Positions 44,476-53,474 of a DNA stretch of 64,000 bases are shown here, in pieces (position 1 is the first letter of the stretch; every line of letters begins with the position of its first letter). This stretch comes from Cryomorphaceae bacterium 1068 (GTDB lineage Bacteria; Bacteroidota; Bacteroidia; Flavobacteriales_D; Cryomorphaceae): positions 496,001 through 560,000 of the forward strand of contig JAPVXR010000001.1 of the NCBI GenBank assembly GCA_027214385.1, given 5' to 3'. Both the position numbers and the translations under genes were made by a program. The notes beneath the pieces were generated by a model. That model did not search any database. It worked only from the letters and a program-made list of their open reading frames with translations, and was not told the origin of the DNA.

Positions 44476-45180
44476 GTGAAAGAAGAGTACAAAAAGTGGT
44501 ATTCGCCCACACTGGGAAAAGATATGGAGATGCTCGTCTACGGGCACTATGGAACTCCCTTGATTATTTTTCCAACTACCTTGGGTCGTTTCTACGAAAG
44601 TAGAGACTTCAAACTGATTGAGTCTGCCCGGCATTTGGTAAACGAAGGAAAGGTTAAGATTTACTGTCCTGATACCATCAATGATTTGAGTTGGTACAAT
44701 AAGGGTATTCACCCGGCTGATAGGGTCAAAAACCATATTGTTTTCGAGCAGTTTATCAAGGACGAAGTAGTTGACGCCATTCGACATGAATACGGTATCG
44801 ATAAAGTAGCTGTTGGCGGTGCAAGCTTCGGTGGCTATTCAGCTGCCAACTTTGCTTTTAAAAACCCGCACTTGGTAAGTCACTTGATCAGCATGAGCGG
44901 ATCATTTGATATTCGTTCATTTATGGACGGACACTACGATGACAATGTGTACTTTAACAACCCTGTGGATTATTTGCACAATAGTGATAATCCCGAGCTT
45001 TGGAATCTTAAGATTACCTTGGGCTATGGAGAGTGGGATATATGCAAGGATGCAAACCTTGCCCTTTCGAATATACTGAGCTCAAAAAATATTCCCCATT
45101 GGCTGGATGAGCGTCGATGGGCAGAACATGATTGGCCACTTTGGCGCATGATGTTCCCTGATTACATTTCTAAACTTTAA
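44476..45180 (+). CDS. Alpha/beta hydrolase, esterase-D-like
   Basis: A 234-residue putative esterase. It has no signal peptide and begins with KEEYKKWYSPTLGKDMEML. GGASFGGYSA (near residue 116) is the nucleophile elbow with Ser; a later Asp, and His in AEHDWPLW (near 217), complete the triad. It belongs to the D-type or enterochelin esterase-like alpha/beta hydrolases. The frame starts at a GTG; no ATG is available. It opens a set of five plus-strand genes (ATP-grasp, GCS2 ligase, amidotransferase, ATP-grasp-like) with gaps of 23, 13, 1 and 3 bases, so it probably removes an ester or amide from the product or substrate of that pathway. A second esterase lies in the convergent arm. Confidence 0.85.
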   Translation: MKEEYKKWYSPTLGKDMEMLVYGHYGTPLIIFPTTLGRFYESRDFKLIESARHLVNEGKVKIYCPDTINDLSWYNKGIHPADRVKNHIVFEQFIKDEVVDAIRHEYGIDKVAVGGASFGGYSAANFAFKNPHLVSHLISMSGSFDIRSFMDGHYDDNVYFNNPVDYLHNSDNPELWNLKITLGYGEWDICKDANLALSNILSSKNIPHWLDERRWAEHDWPLWRMMFPDYISKL

Positions 45181-45203
45181 CAAGATCTCTTAAAATACAT
45201 ACC

Positions 45204-46691
45204 ATGAAAAAGATTGGAATCCTTTTCGGACAAGAAAACACCTTCCCACAAGCTTTCATAGACCGAGTGAACAGCAAGAATGTGGACGGAATAGTAGCCG
45301 AAGCCGTGAATATTGAACAAGTACGTCAAGGCAAAGCCACTGACTACGCCGTTATCATAGACCGTATATCTCAGGATGTACCATTTTACCGTGCCTACTT
45401 GAAAAATGCTGCAATCGGTGGAACTGCCGTGATCAACAATCCATTTTGGTGGAGTGCAGACGAGAAATTTTTCAATAACGCTCTTGCCCTAAGTGTAGAC
45501 GTAGCAGTTCCAAATACGGTATTGCTTCCCTCGCACGAGCGACCAACAGATACAGACGAGAACTCTTTCCGTAACTTGGAATTTCCATTTAACTGGGACT
45601 CTATTTTCCAGTACATCGGATTTCCTGCCTACATGAAGCCTCACTCAGGTGGAGGATGGAAAAGCGTATACCGCGTTGAGAATCCGGATGACCTTTTTGC
45701 CAAGCATTCTGAAACAGGTCAATTGGTAATGATGCTTCAGGAAGAGATTCAGTTTACTGAGTACTTCCGTTGCTATTACTTAGGTGGAGACCGCGTTCAC
45801 ATCATGCAATACGAACCGCGTAATCCTCATCACTTGCGCTACGTTCGCGATGGAGCGTCCATTGACAAGAAAATTTTGGATAAAGTTCACGAAGGAGTGA
45901 TCAAATTGAACCATGCCCTCGGATACGACTTCAATACGGTAGAATTTGCTATCAGAGATGGAATTCCTTATGCAATTGATTTTTGCAATCCTGCTCCCGA
46001 TGCTGATATTCATTCAGTAGGTGAGGACAATTTTGAATGGATCGTAGAGAATGCAGCAAATATGGCTATCGAAAGAGCGAAGGCTCATAAAGATGGTCAG
46101 ATGAACTTGACTTGGGGTAATTTTGTGAAAGACCAAATGGCAGCTCCAATGAAGGCTCCTGCCAAAAGAGTTGCGAAGAAAGTAGCACCTAAGAAAGCTA
46201 CAGCAAAGGCTGCTCCAGCCAAAGTTACTCCGACAAAAAAAGCGACTCCCGCTAAGGCTTCAGTTACTAAGAAAGCCGCTCCTGCTAAAAAAGCTACTTC
46301 TAAGAAATCAACACCTGCGAAGAAAGCAGTAGCTGCAAAAGCTCCCGTTGCTAAGAAGGCACCTGTTGCTAAGAAGGCACCTGTAGCAAAGAAAGCACCT
46401 GTTGCAAAGAAAACACCTGTTGCAAAGAAAGCACCTGTTGTAAAGAAGTCAGTTACTGCTAAAAAAGTGACTACTTCAAAAGCACCTGTTGCGAAAAAAG
46501 CTCCCGCTAAAAAAGCAACACCGGCTAAGAAGACTACGTCAGCCGCTAAAAAGCCGACAACAGCACCAAAGGCTAAGAGAGTAACTGCAACTAAAACGAC
46601 TGCTCCTAAATCAACGAAGCCGAAGGCTGTGGCAAAGAAGGTGAGTGCAACTAGGGCGAAAGTAAGCCCAAAAAAGCCTTCTAAGTCCTAA
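45204..46691 (+). CDS. ATP-grasp ligase with histone H1-like Lys/Ala/Pro tail
   Basis: A 495-residue fusion. Residues 1 to about 312 form a RimK/glutathione-synthetase-like ATP-grasp domain (FPAYMKPHSGGGWKSVYRV, then AIDFCNPAPDADIHS as the Mg-binding end). From about residue 313 to the stop there is a highly basic low-complexity tail of Lys, Ala, Pro and Thr with KKA/AKK units and six APVAKK-type repeats (46341-46448), like eukaryotic histone H1 or bacterial H1-like DNA-binding tails. The tail should bind nucleic acid or another polyanion. The enzyme part would join an amine to a carboxylate with ATP. The next gene, a GCS2 ligase, follows after 13 bases. The frame is unbroken through the repeat, so this is not an obvious assembly join. 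Confidence 0.85.
   Translation: MKKIGILFGQENTFPQAFIDRVNSKNVDGIVAEAVNIEQVRQGKATDYAVIIDRISQDVPFYRAYLKNAAIGGTAVINNPFWWSADEKFFNNALALSVDVAVPNTVLLPSHERPTDTDENSFRNLEFPFNWDSIFQYIGFPAYMKPHSGGGWKSVYRVENPDDLFAKHSETGQLVMMLQEEIQFTEYFRCYYLGGDRVHIMQYEPRNPHHLRYVRDGASIDKKILDKVHEGVIKLNHALGYDFNTVEFAIRDGIPYAIDFCNPAPDADIHSVGEDNFEWIVENAANMAIERAKAHKDGQMNLTWGNFVKDQMAAPMKAPAKRVAKKVAPKKATAKAAPAKVTPTKKATPAKASVTKKAAPAKKATSKKSTPAKKAVAAKAPVAKKAPVAKKAPVAKKAPVAKKTPVAKKAPVVKKSVTAKKVTTSKAPVAKKAPAKKATPAKKTTSAAKKPTTAPKAKRVTATKTTAPKSTKPKAVAKKVSATRAKVSPKKPSKS
46341..46448 (+). repeat. Six in-frame 18-base repeats encoding APVAKK
   Basis: Six consecutive units (APVAKK four times, TPVAKK, APVVKK) inside the basic tail of the ATP-grasp protein. 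The units differ by silent or conservative changes, so they are not a perfect simple repeat. Confidence 0.9.
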
Positions 46692-46704
46692 ATTGGACAG
46701 GTAG

Positions 46705-47799
46705 ATGAATTTCACTCTTGGTATAGAAGAGGAGTATCAAGTCATTGATCCAACGACTAGAGAACTGGTTTCGCACAAGCAAGAGCTGGTGAGGCTGGGG
46801 GAAGAGTTATTGCCCGATCAAATCAAGGCTGAGCTTCACGAGTCTCAAGTAGAGGGTGGAACGAGCATTTGCCGAGACATTCTCGAGGCTGAAGACCAGG
46901 TTAAGCTACTACGCAATACCATCATCGAGACCGCCGAAGGGTTAGGCTTGGCAATTGGCGCTGCAGGAACTCATCCTTTTTCGAGTTGGCAGAACCAGAC
47001 TATCACATCGAATCCAAGATACGATGAGATCATTCTGGAATTGCAAGATGCCGCGCGGAGCAACCTCATTTTCGGTATGCACGTGCACGTAGGAATTCCG
47101 AATAGATCATTGGCTCTTCAAATGGCCAATGGCATGCGGTACTTCTTGCCACACTTGTACGCCCTGTCGGCAAATTCTCCTTTTTGGGAAGGCCGAAATA
47201 CAGGCTTTAAGTCCTTTCGGTCGAAGGTATTTGACAAGTTTCCCCGAACGGGAATACCTGAACACTTCACCAGTTTAGCCGAATACGACAGGTTTCTTGA
47301 GCTTTTGGTAAAGACCAAATGTATTGACAGTGCAAAAAAGATTTGGTGGGATATTCGGGTTCATCCTGTCTACCCAACCATTGAAGTGCGTGTCTGTGAC
47401 GTGACGCTTAGAGCCGAAGAGACTATTGCTATTGCAGCCATGGTACAAGGGTTAGTGGCTAAATTGTACAAGATGCACGAAATGAATTCGAGCTTTAATA
47501 ACTATAGCCGCACCTTGATCAATGAGAATAAGTGGCGTGCAGGTCGATACGGGATTGACGGAAAGCTGATTGATTTTGGGACAGAAGAAGAGAAACCATG
47601 CAAGGATTTGGTTTATGAAATGCTGAACTTTGTGGATGATGTTGCGGGCGACTTAGGTTCAAAAAAGAACTTGAGCTACATTGAGAAAATCCTCGCAGTC
47701 GGAACAGGTGCCGACAGGCAGTTGGATGTTTTCTCTAAGAATCAAGATTTAAAGAAAGTCGTCGATTTTATAATAACTGAAACAAAAGACTTCAACTAA
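46705..47799 (+). CDS. Carboxylate-amine ligase, GCS2 (YbdK) family
   Basis: A 364-residue member of the GCS2 glutamate-cysteine ligase family, YbdK type. It starts FTLGIEEEYQVIDP, with the metal-binding GIEEE, and contains ELHESQVEGGT, SNLIFGMHVHVGI and WWDIRVHPVYPTIEVRVCD. These enzymes couple an amine to a glutamate-like gamma-carboxylate with ATP; YbdK has only weak glutamate-cysteine ligase activity, so the true substrates here are unknown. Members are often found beside ATP-grasp, amidotransferase and peptidase genes. It has no partner gshB in the window except the ATP-grasp genes. Gap to the next gene is one base. Confidence 0.92.
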   Translation: MNFTLGIEEEYQVIDPTTRELVSHKQELVRLGEELLPDQIKAELHESQVEGGTSICRDILEAEDQVKLLRNTIIETAEGLGLAIGAAGTHPFSSWQNQTITSNPRYDEIILELQDAARSNLIFGMHVHVGIPNRSLALQMANGMRYFLPHLYALSANSPFWEGRNTGFKSFRSKVFDKFPRTGIPEHFTSLAEYDRFLELLVKTKCIDSAKKIWWDIRVHPVYPTIEVRVCDVTLRAEETIAIAAMVQGLVAKLYKMHEMNSSFNNYSRTLINENKWRAGRYGIDGKLIDFGTEEEKPCKDLVYEMLNFVDDVAGDLGSKKNLSYIEKILAVGTGADRQLDVFSKNQDLKKVVDFIITETKDFN

Positions 47800-47800
47800 T

Positions 47801-48625
47801 ATGAAGGCGAAACTCGCATTACTCGATATGTATGAAGGGCATCCCAATCAAGGGATGCGTTCCATTACTGCGATGCTAGATCAATATGCTGATCGCATAG
47901 ATTACCAGGTTTTTGATGTAAGAGCCAAGCACGAAATTGCCGACCTCAATTACGATATGTTTATTTCGACAGGTGGTCCTGGAAGTCCGTTGGAAGGAGA
48001 CGGGAAATGGGATGTAGCTTGGAAAGGACTCATTGATGATATCAAGAACCACAATCTTTCCACCGAAAATCCTGCTGATCGGAAGTATATGTTCTTTATC
48101 TGTCATTCATTTCAAATGGCTTGTCACCACTTCGAGTTGGGCGAGTTGACGCGAAGAAAGGTCTCTTCCTTCGGGGTTTATCCTTGTCACAAGACCAAAG
48201 AGGGTAGGGAAGATCGGCTTTTGAGAGATCTTGCAGATCCGTATTGGGTAGTGGATATTCGCGACTGGCAACTTATTCAGCCAAGAAGAAAGGTTTTTCG
48301 AGACCACGGTGCTGAGATTTTGTCTTTGGAAAAAATCAGAACTCATGTGGAATATGAGCGTGCTATTATGTCGGTGAGATTTTCGGATGAAATGGCTGGT
48401 ACCCAATACCATCCCGAGGCAGACCCTTATGGCATGAAGATTCATTTTGCCAAAGAGGAGAACAAACAAAAAGTTTTGACCAATTACAGTATCCGCAAGT
48501 ACAACAGCATGATGAAGCACTTGGAGGATCCTGATAAAATAAAATATACTCACAATACGGTCATTCCTGCTTTTATCGATAATGCTTTGGATAAATTGCA
48601 AATAGAAACCGTGACAACGGCATAA
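47801..48625 (+). CDS. Class I glutamine amidotransferase-like protein
   Basis: A 274-residue GATase-1 protein. The nucleophile Cys is in FFICHSFQMACHH (near residue 101) and YHPEAD (near 203) holds the His-Glu of the triad; STGGPGSPLEG is the oxyanion loop. It is not the usual GMPS, CarA or TrpG form: the elbow reads ICHS in place of GICLG. It may release ammonia from glutamine for the cluster's amide-forming reactions, or hydrolyse a gamma-glutamyl amide, as related PuuD-like enzymes do. It begins one base after the GCS2 gene and ends 3 bases before the next. Confidence 0.88.
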   Translation: MKAKLALLDMYEGHPNQGMRSITAMLDQYADRIDYQVFDVRAKHEIADLNYDMFISTGGPGSPLEGDGKWDVAWKGLIDDIKNHNLSTENPADRKYMFFICHSFQMACHHFELGELTRRKVSSFGVYPCHKTKEGREDRLLRDLADPYWVVDIRDWQLIQPRRKVFRDHGAEILSLEKIRTHVEYERAIMSVRFSDEMAGTQYHPEADPYGMKIHFAKEENKQKVLTNYSIRKYNSMMKHLEDPDKIKYTHNTVIPAFIDNALDKLQIETVTTA

Positions 48626-48628
48626 TAG

Positions 48629-49825
48629 ATGGACAAGGACATGAGGAGTTGGTATAATGCCAATTATACGGACGCTAAGTACGATTTATTCAAAAAAAGT
48701 ATCTCAAAGGCTTTCAATCACACTCCCGCTTTTCGATTGGCTGAAACTCCGGTGTTTTTTGACAGTGACTTGAAGGAGAAAGTCCTCCAAGCCTGTGAGG
48801 ATATTAATAAAACGATACTTCAACCCAATTTCAAAGAGCTTACCAAAGGGGCAATCAAACACCCCGATCTTGTGGTGCCAAACGAAGATTACCATACGCG
48901 GTTTCTTCAAATGGATTTCGGTATTTGCCGGAACGATGATGGCGAGATTGTTCCTCAGCTTATCGAGGTTCAGGGCTTTCCTTCTCTTTACTTTTTTCAA
49001 GACCTTCTTTACAAGGCATACATCGAGAATTTCGATATCCCTGATGAGTTCACTGTTCATTTTGATGGATTGGATTCCGTTCGGTATATGGAACTTCTCC
49101 GAAAGGAAATTGTGGGAGATTTTGACCCTAAAAGTGTAGTACTACTGGAAGTTGAGCCTGAGAAGCAGGCCACTTATATTGATTTTCTTGGAGCGGAAGC
49201 TCATCTGGGTATCAAGGTGCTTTGTCTGACGGGCCTGAAGAAAAGAGGCAAGCAATTGTTTTACAAGGATCAAAACGGTGATGACGTACTTATCCAAAGG
49301 ATTTATAATCGTGTCATTTTTGACGAATTGAAACAACGCCCGGACCTAAAAAGAGAGTACTTTTTTCACGATGAAGTAGACGTGGAGTGGGTAGGGCATC
49401 CGAACTGGTTCTTCCGCATCAGCAAATACACAATGCCCCTTTTCAATAGTCCTTACGTGCCCGAGTGCTATTACCTTGATCAACTGTCTGAATATCCTGA
49501 GGATCTTCATAATTACGTCCTCAAGCCATTGTATTCATTCGCAGGAAGCGGAGTAATGCTAAGTATTTCAGCAAAAGATCTTGACGCAATTGAGGAGAAG
49601 GAAAACTACATTCTCCAAAGAAAAGTCAATTATGCTCCTTTGATCGAAACGCCATCAGGTCCTGCCAAGTGCGAGCTACGAGTGATGATGATTTGGGAGA
49701 AGGAAGAGGCTAAGATCAAATTGGTGAATAACCTCGTGAGAGTCTCAAAAGGCGAAATGGTAGGCGTTCGCTACAACAAAGACAAAGACTGGGTAGGTGC
49801 CAGCGTTGGATTCTTTCCGAGGTAA
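48629..49825 (+). CDS. ATP-grasp-like ligase, circularly permuted type suspected
   Basis: A 398-residue protein. The core has PQLIEVQGFPSLYFFQ, YVLKPLYSFAGSGVMLSIS (a typical ATP-grasp lysine strand and Gly-rich loop) and GPAKCELRVMMIW (the C-terminal Mg/phosphate region). The glutamate/asparagine signature of classical ATP-grasps seems to lie upstream of the Lys loop, which suggests a circularly permuted ATP-grasp; this assignment needs a profile search. It closes the plus-strand set of five genes. A 92-base gap separates it from the convergent minus-strand ATP-grasp gene. Confidence 0.7.
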   Translation: MDKDMRSWYNANYTDAKYDLFKKSISKAFNHTPAFRLAETPVFFDSDLKEKVLQACEDINKTILQPNFKELTKGAIKHPDLVVPNEDYHTRFLQMDFGICRNDDGEIVPQLIEVQGFPSLYFFQDLLYKAYIENFDIPDEFTVHFDGLDSVRYMELLRKEIVGDFDPKSVVLLEVEPEKQATYIDFLGAEAHLGIKVLCLTGLKKRGKQLFYKDQNGDDVLIQRIYNRVIFDELKQRPDLKREYFFHDEVDVEWVGHPNWFFRISKYTMPLFNSPYVPECYYLDQLSEYPEDLHNYVLKPLYSFAGSGVMLSISAKDLDAIEEKENYILQRKVNYAPLIETPSGPAKCELRVMMIWEKEEAKIKLVNNLVRVSKGEMVGVRYNKDKDWVGASVGFFPR

Positions 49826-49917
49826 TTTTTAATTCTCAGGAGTGCCAGCTTTGTCAAGCTACTAAAATGTAAGGGCATTGAGCACAGCCGAAATGACCGC
49901 TTAGCAAACTGAAACTC

Positions 49918-51129
49918 TTACAGCGACCTTGCAGGAGCGGGTGCGCTTGCGTGAAAGTCTCTTCCAATTCTTGTCGTGTATTCATCGAGTTTTGTCCTCA
50001 CAGTTTTATGAGAATTGGAAAGCACGATCATGCCAACATGCCATGGCTTGTTGATTTTCCAAACCACTTCAGGATCGTTGAATACGCTCATGTCGGGATG
50101 CTCAAAACGGCTTAAAGAAACGACGATCCCCGCATGCTTTTTCTTGTCTTTGGGAGCGGTGTACATTTGGTTTTTGGCAACGGCATTTTCCAGATTGGCC
50201 CATTCTCTCCATAGATTGACGCCACTCGCCGCTTCAACCATCTCGGCCAAATGGGCTCCGCCAACGCGTGATGATGTTTCTAAGAAGAAGTATTCACCTG
50301 TTTCGTTGGACTTGATAAATTCGGTGTGTGAAGCGCTGTATTGCATTCCGAATGCCGTCAACACTTTTTTATTTAAAGCGATTAAAGCTTTGTTGTCAGG
50401 GTCGCTAGGTGCCAATGTTTGCGAGCGAAAAATTCCACCTCCGTGAGCTACTTCAAAGGGTGTATCCAAGTATCCGCTCACTCTTGAGAAAACAACTTTG
50501 CCTTCATACGTCAACGCATCTGCGTGAAACACTTGTCCAGGCGAAAATTTTTCGAGTAGGTATTTGTGCCGATCATCTCCTAGGTCGTCAAGGATTCGCC
50601 AGAGCGTTTCTTTGTTATCGATTTTCTTGATCCCAACAGCTGATGCTTCCGATCTTGGTTTGATCATCCAAGGTGGAGATATGGTATCGGCGTATTGGTT
50701 GATTTGATCATTATTGAAGAGTGCAGTAAATGCGGGTACCGGAATACTTTCTAATCTGGCTTTTACACGCATGGCCAACTTATCACGAAAGTAGCGACTG
50801 GTTGTATCTCCCATTCCGGGAATCCGAAACTGCTCTCTCAATCGAGATACTTTTTCTACGTCAAAATCATCTAAAGCTACAAACCGATCAAAACGAATTT
50901 CCCTCATTTGATAAGCTACAGCTTGAATGAGGTGATCCATATTCCAAGTCCCATCCTCCTCTTCTTCCATGAAGAAAACATCGTCGATATGATCCCAAGG
51001 CCAATTCTCATCTTTCAGTTTATGAGAAGTGATCAAGTAAACTCTGTTACCCGCTTCTTTGCAGCCTATTAAAAAGTCTTCGCCCTTAAAGTATGAGCAG
51101 ATGCAGAGGAAAGTGTATTGGTCATTCAT
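49918..51129 (-). CDS. ATP-grasp ligase, carbamoyl-phosphate-synthase-like
   Basis: A 403-residue ATP-grasp ligase. It has a pre-ATP-grasp Rossmann-like N-terminus (TFLCICSYFKGEDFLIG; DRFVALDDFDVEKVSRL), the central PPWMIKPRSEASAVGIKKI strand-loop and the C-terminal YFFLETSSRVGGAHLAE, where Glu and the downstream residues bind Mg-ATP. It resembles the amino-acid ligases used in peptide and dipeptide synthesis, and substrate recognition is not visible. It is the last gene of the convergent arm, 10 bases after the M17 aminopeptidase gene. The ATP-grasp, aminopeptidase and esterase are transcribed from the right, as a mirror of the plus arm. Confidence 0.85.
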   Translation of the reverse strand: MNDQYTFLCICSYFKGEDFLIGCKEAGNRVYLITSHKLKDENWPWDHIDDVFFMEEEEDGTWNMDHLIQAVAYQMREIRFDRFVALDDFDVEKVSRLREQFRIPGMGDTTSRYFRDKLAMRVKARLESIPVPAFTALFNNDQINQYADTISPPWMIKPRSEASAVGIKKIDNKETLWRILDDLGDDRHKYLLEKFSPGQVFHADALTYEGKVVFSRVSGYLDTPFEVAHGGGIFRSQTLAPSDPDNKALIALNKKVLTAFGMQYSASHTEFIKSNETGEYFFLETSSRVGGAHLAEMVEAASGVNLWREWANLENAVAKNQMYTAPKDKKKHAGIVVSLSRFEHPDMSVFNDPEVVWKINKPWHVGMIVLSNSHKTVRTKLDEYTTRIGRDFHASAPAPARSL

Positions 51130-51139
51130 AGCGAGTAGG

Positions 51140-52510
51140 TTATTCTTTGATTAAATGGAGCATAAAGTTACGGAAGAGGGCAATGCCGTAACCGGTGGCA
51201 CTCTTGTTTTTTACAAATGGATTGCTTTGAAAGGACACACCGGGCATATCTATATGCGCCCACCGAGGATGCTCGTCGGTAAATGCTTCCAAAAACTTAG
51301 CTGCTGCAATAGAACCTGCCACGGGTTTGGAGGGAAAATTGGCAAGATCAGCTACATCACTTTGAACGTAGGATTCGTAATCTTTCCAGAGCGGCATAGG
51401 CCAGCATTTATCTCCCGAGTCAAGTCCTGACTTAAAGAGGTCATTGCTCAAGTCTTGACTCGAAGAATAGAGTGCGGCAGCTTCATACCCCAAAGCTCTT
51501 ACTGAACTTCCTGTTAAGGTAGCCATATCCACCAGAGTTTTTGGCTTGAGATTTCTCACGGTCCACGACAAGGCATCGGCCAGTATCAATCGACCTTCTG
51601 CGTCGGTGTCAATCACCTCAACGGTTTTCCCCGAGTAGGTATTGATCACCTCTCCGGGCAGAACGCTGTTGGCATCTACGCTGTTTTCGGCGGCCGGAAC
51701 GATGGCTGCCAAATTGATGGGAAGCTTTAATCTGGCTGCCAGTTCAATTGCTCCCAAAACCGCTGCACCACCTGCCATATCGCATTTCATGAAATGCATA
51801 TTAGTGGAGGGCTTGATGGAAATTCCTCCCGTATCGAAGGTGACTCCTTTACCCACTAGGGCAAGGTCAATGCCTTCTTCTTTTTTGCCAAAGTATTGTG
51901 AAACGATAAAAACAGGTTCATTTATACTCCCTTTTCCCACGGCATGAAGAGCAAACAGTTTCGCCGAAATCACGTGATCTTTGTTCCAAACTTCGCAGTC
52001 GTAGTTGTATTTTTTGGCAGAAGCCTTTGCCCAATGGCCAAGATATTCCGGCGTTTTTTTGTTTGGCGGCAGATCTACTAATTCCATGATTCGCATCTGA
52101 ACTTCTGCTTCAATTTCGGCATCATTCAGCATTTTTGCATCTGTATGCTTTGCGATGATGTAGAGTGAACGTTCCGTTTTCTTTTTCTGACCGGTAGTCT
52201 TAAGTTGGTCAATTTTATAATTACTCAGCGCAAGACCTTTTATTGCGGCAGTCTCACTGGCTTCAAATGTTGAGAAATCCAAAACCGGAACACTTCCCCA
52301 GCGGTGTTTGGTCCGGTGCGCTAACAACCTGAATTGATGGCAAATCTCTTTGTCTTCAGAATCGGGTTTGATGAAGAAATGGATCTCAGGAGTTTCGTTA
52401 GCTCTTACCCAATCCCATTCTCCATGTTTCAGACCATCGTCACTAGTGGTTGTTGGGTATATCTTTGCAGAGACAAGGTCGGGACAAGTATCCGCTAGTC
52501 GAAAGTTCAT
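51140..52510 (-). CDS. M17-family leucyl aminopeptidase
   Basis: A 456-residue cytosolic aminopeptidase of family M17. The conserved metal and catalytic region is present: GKGVTFDTGGISIKPS (Lys and Asp near residue 221), MKCDMAGGAAVLGA, and VIDTDAEGRLILADAL (near 300), with Asp, Asp and Glu as zinc ligands. The signature is the NTDAEGRL box with Asp for Asn. It removes N-terminal amino acids. PepA in E. coli also binds DNA, but nothing here indicates that. In this cluster it may process or recycle the peptide-like product of the ligases. It lies 2 bases from the esterase gene. Confidence 0.92.
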   Translation of the reverse strand: MNFRLADTCPDLVSAKIYPTTTSDDGLKHGEWDWVRANETPEIHFFIKPDSEDKEICHQFRLLAHRTKHRWGSVPVLDFSTFEASETAAIKGLALSNYKIDQLKTTGQKKKTERSLYIIAKHTDAKMLNDAEIEAEVQMRIMELVDLPPNKKTPEYLGHWAKASAKKYNYDCEVWNKDHVISAKLFALHAVGKGSINEPVFIVSQYFGKKEEGIDLALVGKGVTFDTGGISIKPSTNMHFMKCDMAGGAAVLGAIELAARLKLPINLAAIVPAAENSVDANSVLPGEVINTYSGKTVEVIDTDAEGRLILADALSWTVRNLKPKTLVDMATLTGSSVRALGYEAAALYSSSQDLSNDLFKSGLDSGDKCWPMPLWKDYESYVQSDVADLANFPSKPVAGSIAAAKFLEAFTDEHPRWAHIDMPGVSFQSNPFVKNKSATGYGIALFRNFMLHLIKE

Positions 52511-52512
52511 AA

Positions 52513-53307
52513 TTATTGGTTTTCTCTAAAATACAACCATTCAATGGCTTTGGGAAATTCATCTCGCCAAAAAGATTCACCATGCGTTCCTTCGGGATTC
52601 AAAGACAAATGCAGTCGAATTTGATTGAAGATTGATTTGCCTTCGAGTAGTCGTTTTTTAAATCGAAGTACATTGGGCATGTGATTTTGACTTTCCTTAC
52701 CGCCCGCGTAGATGTACAACTCCGTAGGTAATTCAGGGTGAAAATGCTCAGCCTGCCGAAATATTTTCGGAGCAATCCAAAGGCTCGGAGAAAATACCAT
52801 GAGCTTGCCAAAATTATTTTGATGGTTGAGTCCGGCAAAAAGACTAATCAGGCCTCCCATAGAGCTACCTCCTATACCTGTATGTTCTCTTTCTGTAAGT
52901 ACACGGTATTTTTTGTTCACATAGGGAATCAGAGTATCTTCTAAAAACCGAACGTAAAGCTCACCTTGTCCTTTTCCAAATCGAGGATTGAAGTAGGGCA
53001 TATATTCGGTAATCCGATCCTCACCTCCATGATCAATAGCGATAACGATTACATCGTCCAAACCTTTGGAGGCTAGATATTCCAATGACTTATCTATGGC
53101 CCAGTTGCCAAATGGTGCAAACTCATCAAACAAATTTTGACCATCATTCAAATAGAGAACGCGATGCAACTTGTCGGTTTCATGATAGTTGTAGGGAAGG
53201 AGTGCAGAGATCCTTCGCTTTCTACCGAGTTGAGGGATCTCATATTCTCCTTCAATTATTTCGATGATGGGTGCATACTTTGATGCTACTTCCACTTGTG
53301 TATTCAT
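52513..53307 (-). CDS. Enterochelin esterase-like alpha/beta hydrolase
   Basis: A 264-residue cytoplasmic esterase of the Fes/IroE type. GGSSMGGLISLFAG (Ser near residue 148) is the elbow, Asp is in the following strand region (YIYAGGKE) and His in NPEGTHGESFW is the triad His. Family members hydrolyse trilactone siderophores, but also other esters; no siderophore genes are seen. It starts the minus-strand arm of the cluster, with the aminopeptidase 2 bases downstream. A -7-like TATTTTCG lies 6 bases before the start (53314-53321). The paired esterases, one at each arm, suggest a shared ester or amide substrate. Confidence 0.88.
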   Translation of the reverse strand: MNTQVEVASKYAPIIEIIEGEYEIPQLGRKRRISALLPYNYHETDKLHRVLYLNDGQNLFDEFAPFGNWAIDKSLEYLASKGLDDVIVIAIDHGGEDRITEYMPYFNPRFGKGQGELYVRFLEDTLIPYVNKKYRVLTEREHTGIGGSSMGGLISLFAGLNHQNNFGKLMVFSPSLWIAPKIFRQAEHFHPELPTELYIYAGGKESQNHMPNVLRFKKRLLEGKSIFNQIRLHLSLNPEGTHGESFWRDEFPKAIEWLYFRENQ

Positions 53308-53313
53308 TTAGAA

Positions 53314-53321
53314 CGAAAATA
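53314..53321 (-). promoter_or_regulatory. -7-like element TATTTTCG
   Basis: One mismatch to TAnnTTTG, ending 6 bases before the ATG at 53307; a TTG-like -33 lies 20 bases upstream (53342-53344 on the plus strand as CAA). Confidence 0.3.
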
Positions 53322-53474
53322 AATCTTAGTTCGTTCAGAGACAATTCAACTTATGAACCAATAATTGATAAAATGGTGGAAAAAGAAATGCCCGTTTTGT
53401 CAAAGCTAGTATTTTGTTAATCCGTTACTCCAGTCTTATCTTTAAGTGTCTGCCTATTCGATTTTAAGAGTCCA

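Noticed and set aside
44440-44787. Antisense ORF over the first esterase gene
   Set aside because: Shadow of a conserved catalytic frame. No family match.
46141-46688. Basic repeat tail as an assembly or frame error
   Set aside because: The frame is open from the ATP-grasp domain through the tail to a stop 13 bases before the next start, and repeat units vary at silent positions.
53308-53474. Possible missing HATPase domain of the PAS protein through a frameshift
   Set aside because: The gap is 167 bases, much shorter than an ATPase domain, and no N-box or G-box motif appears in any frame.
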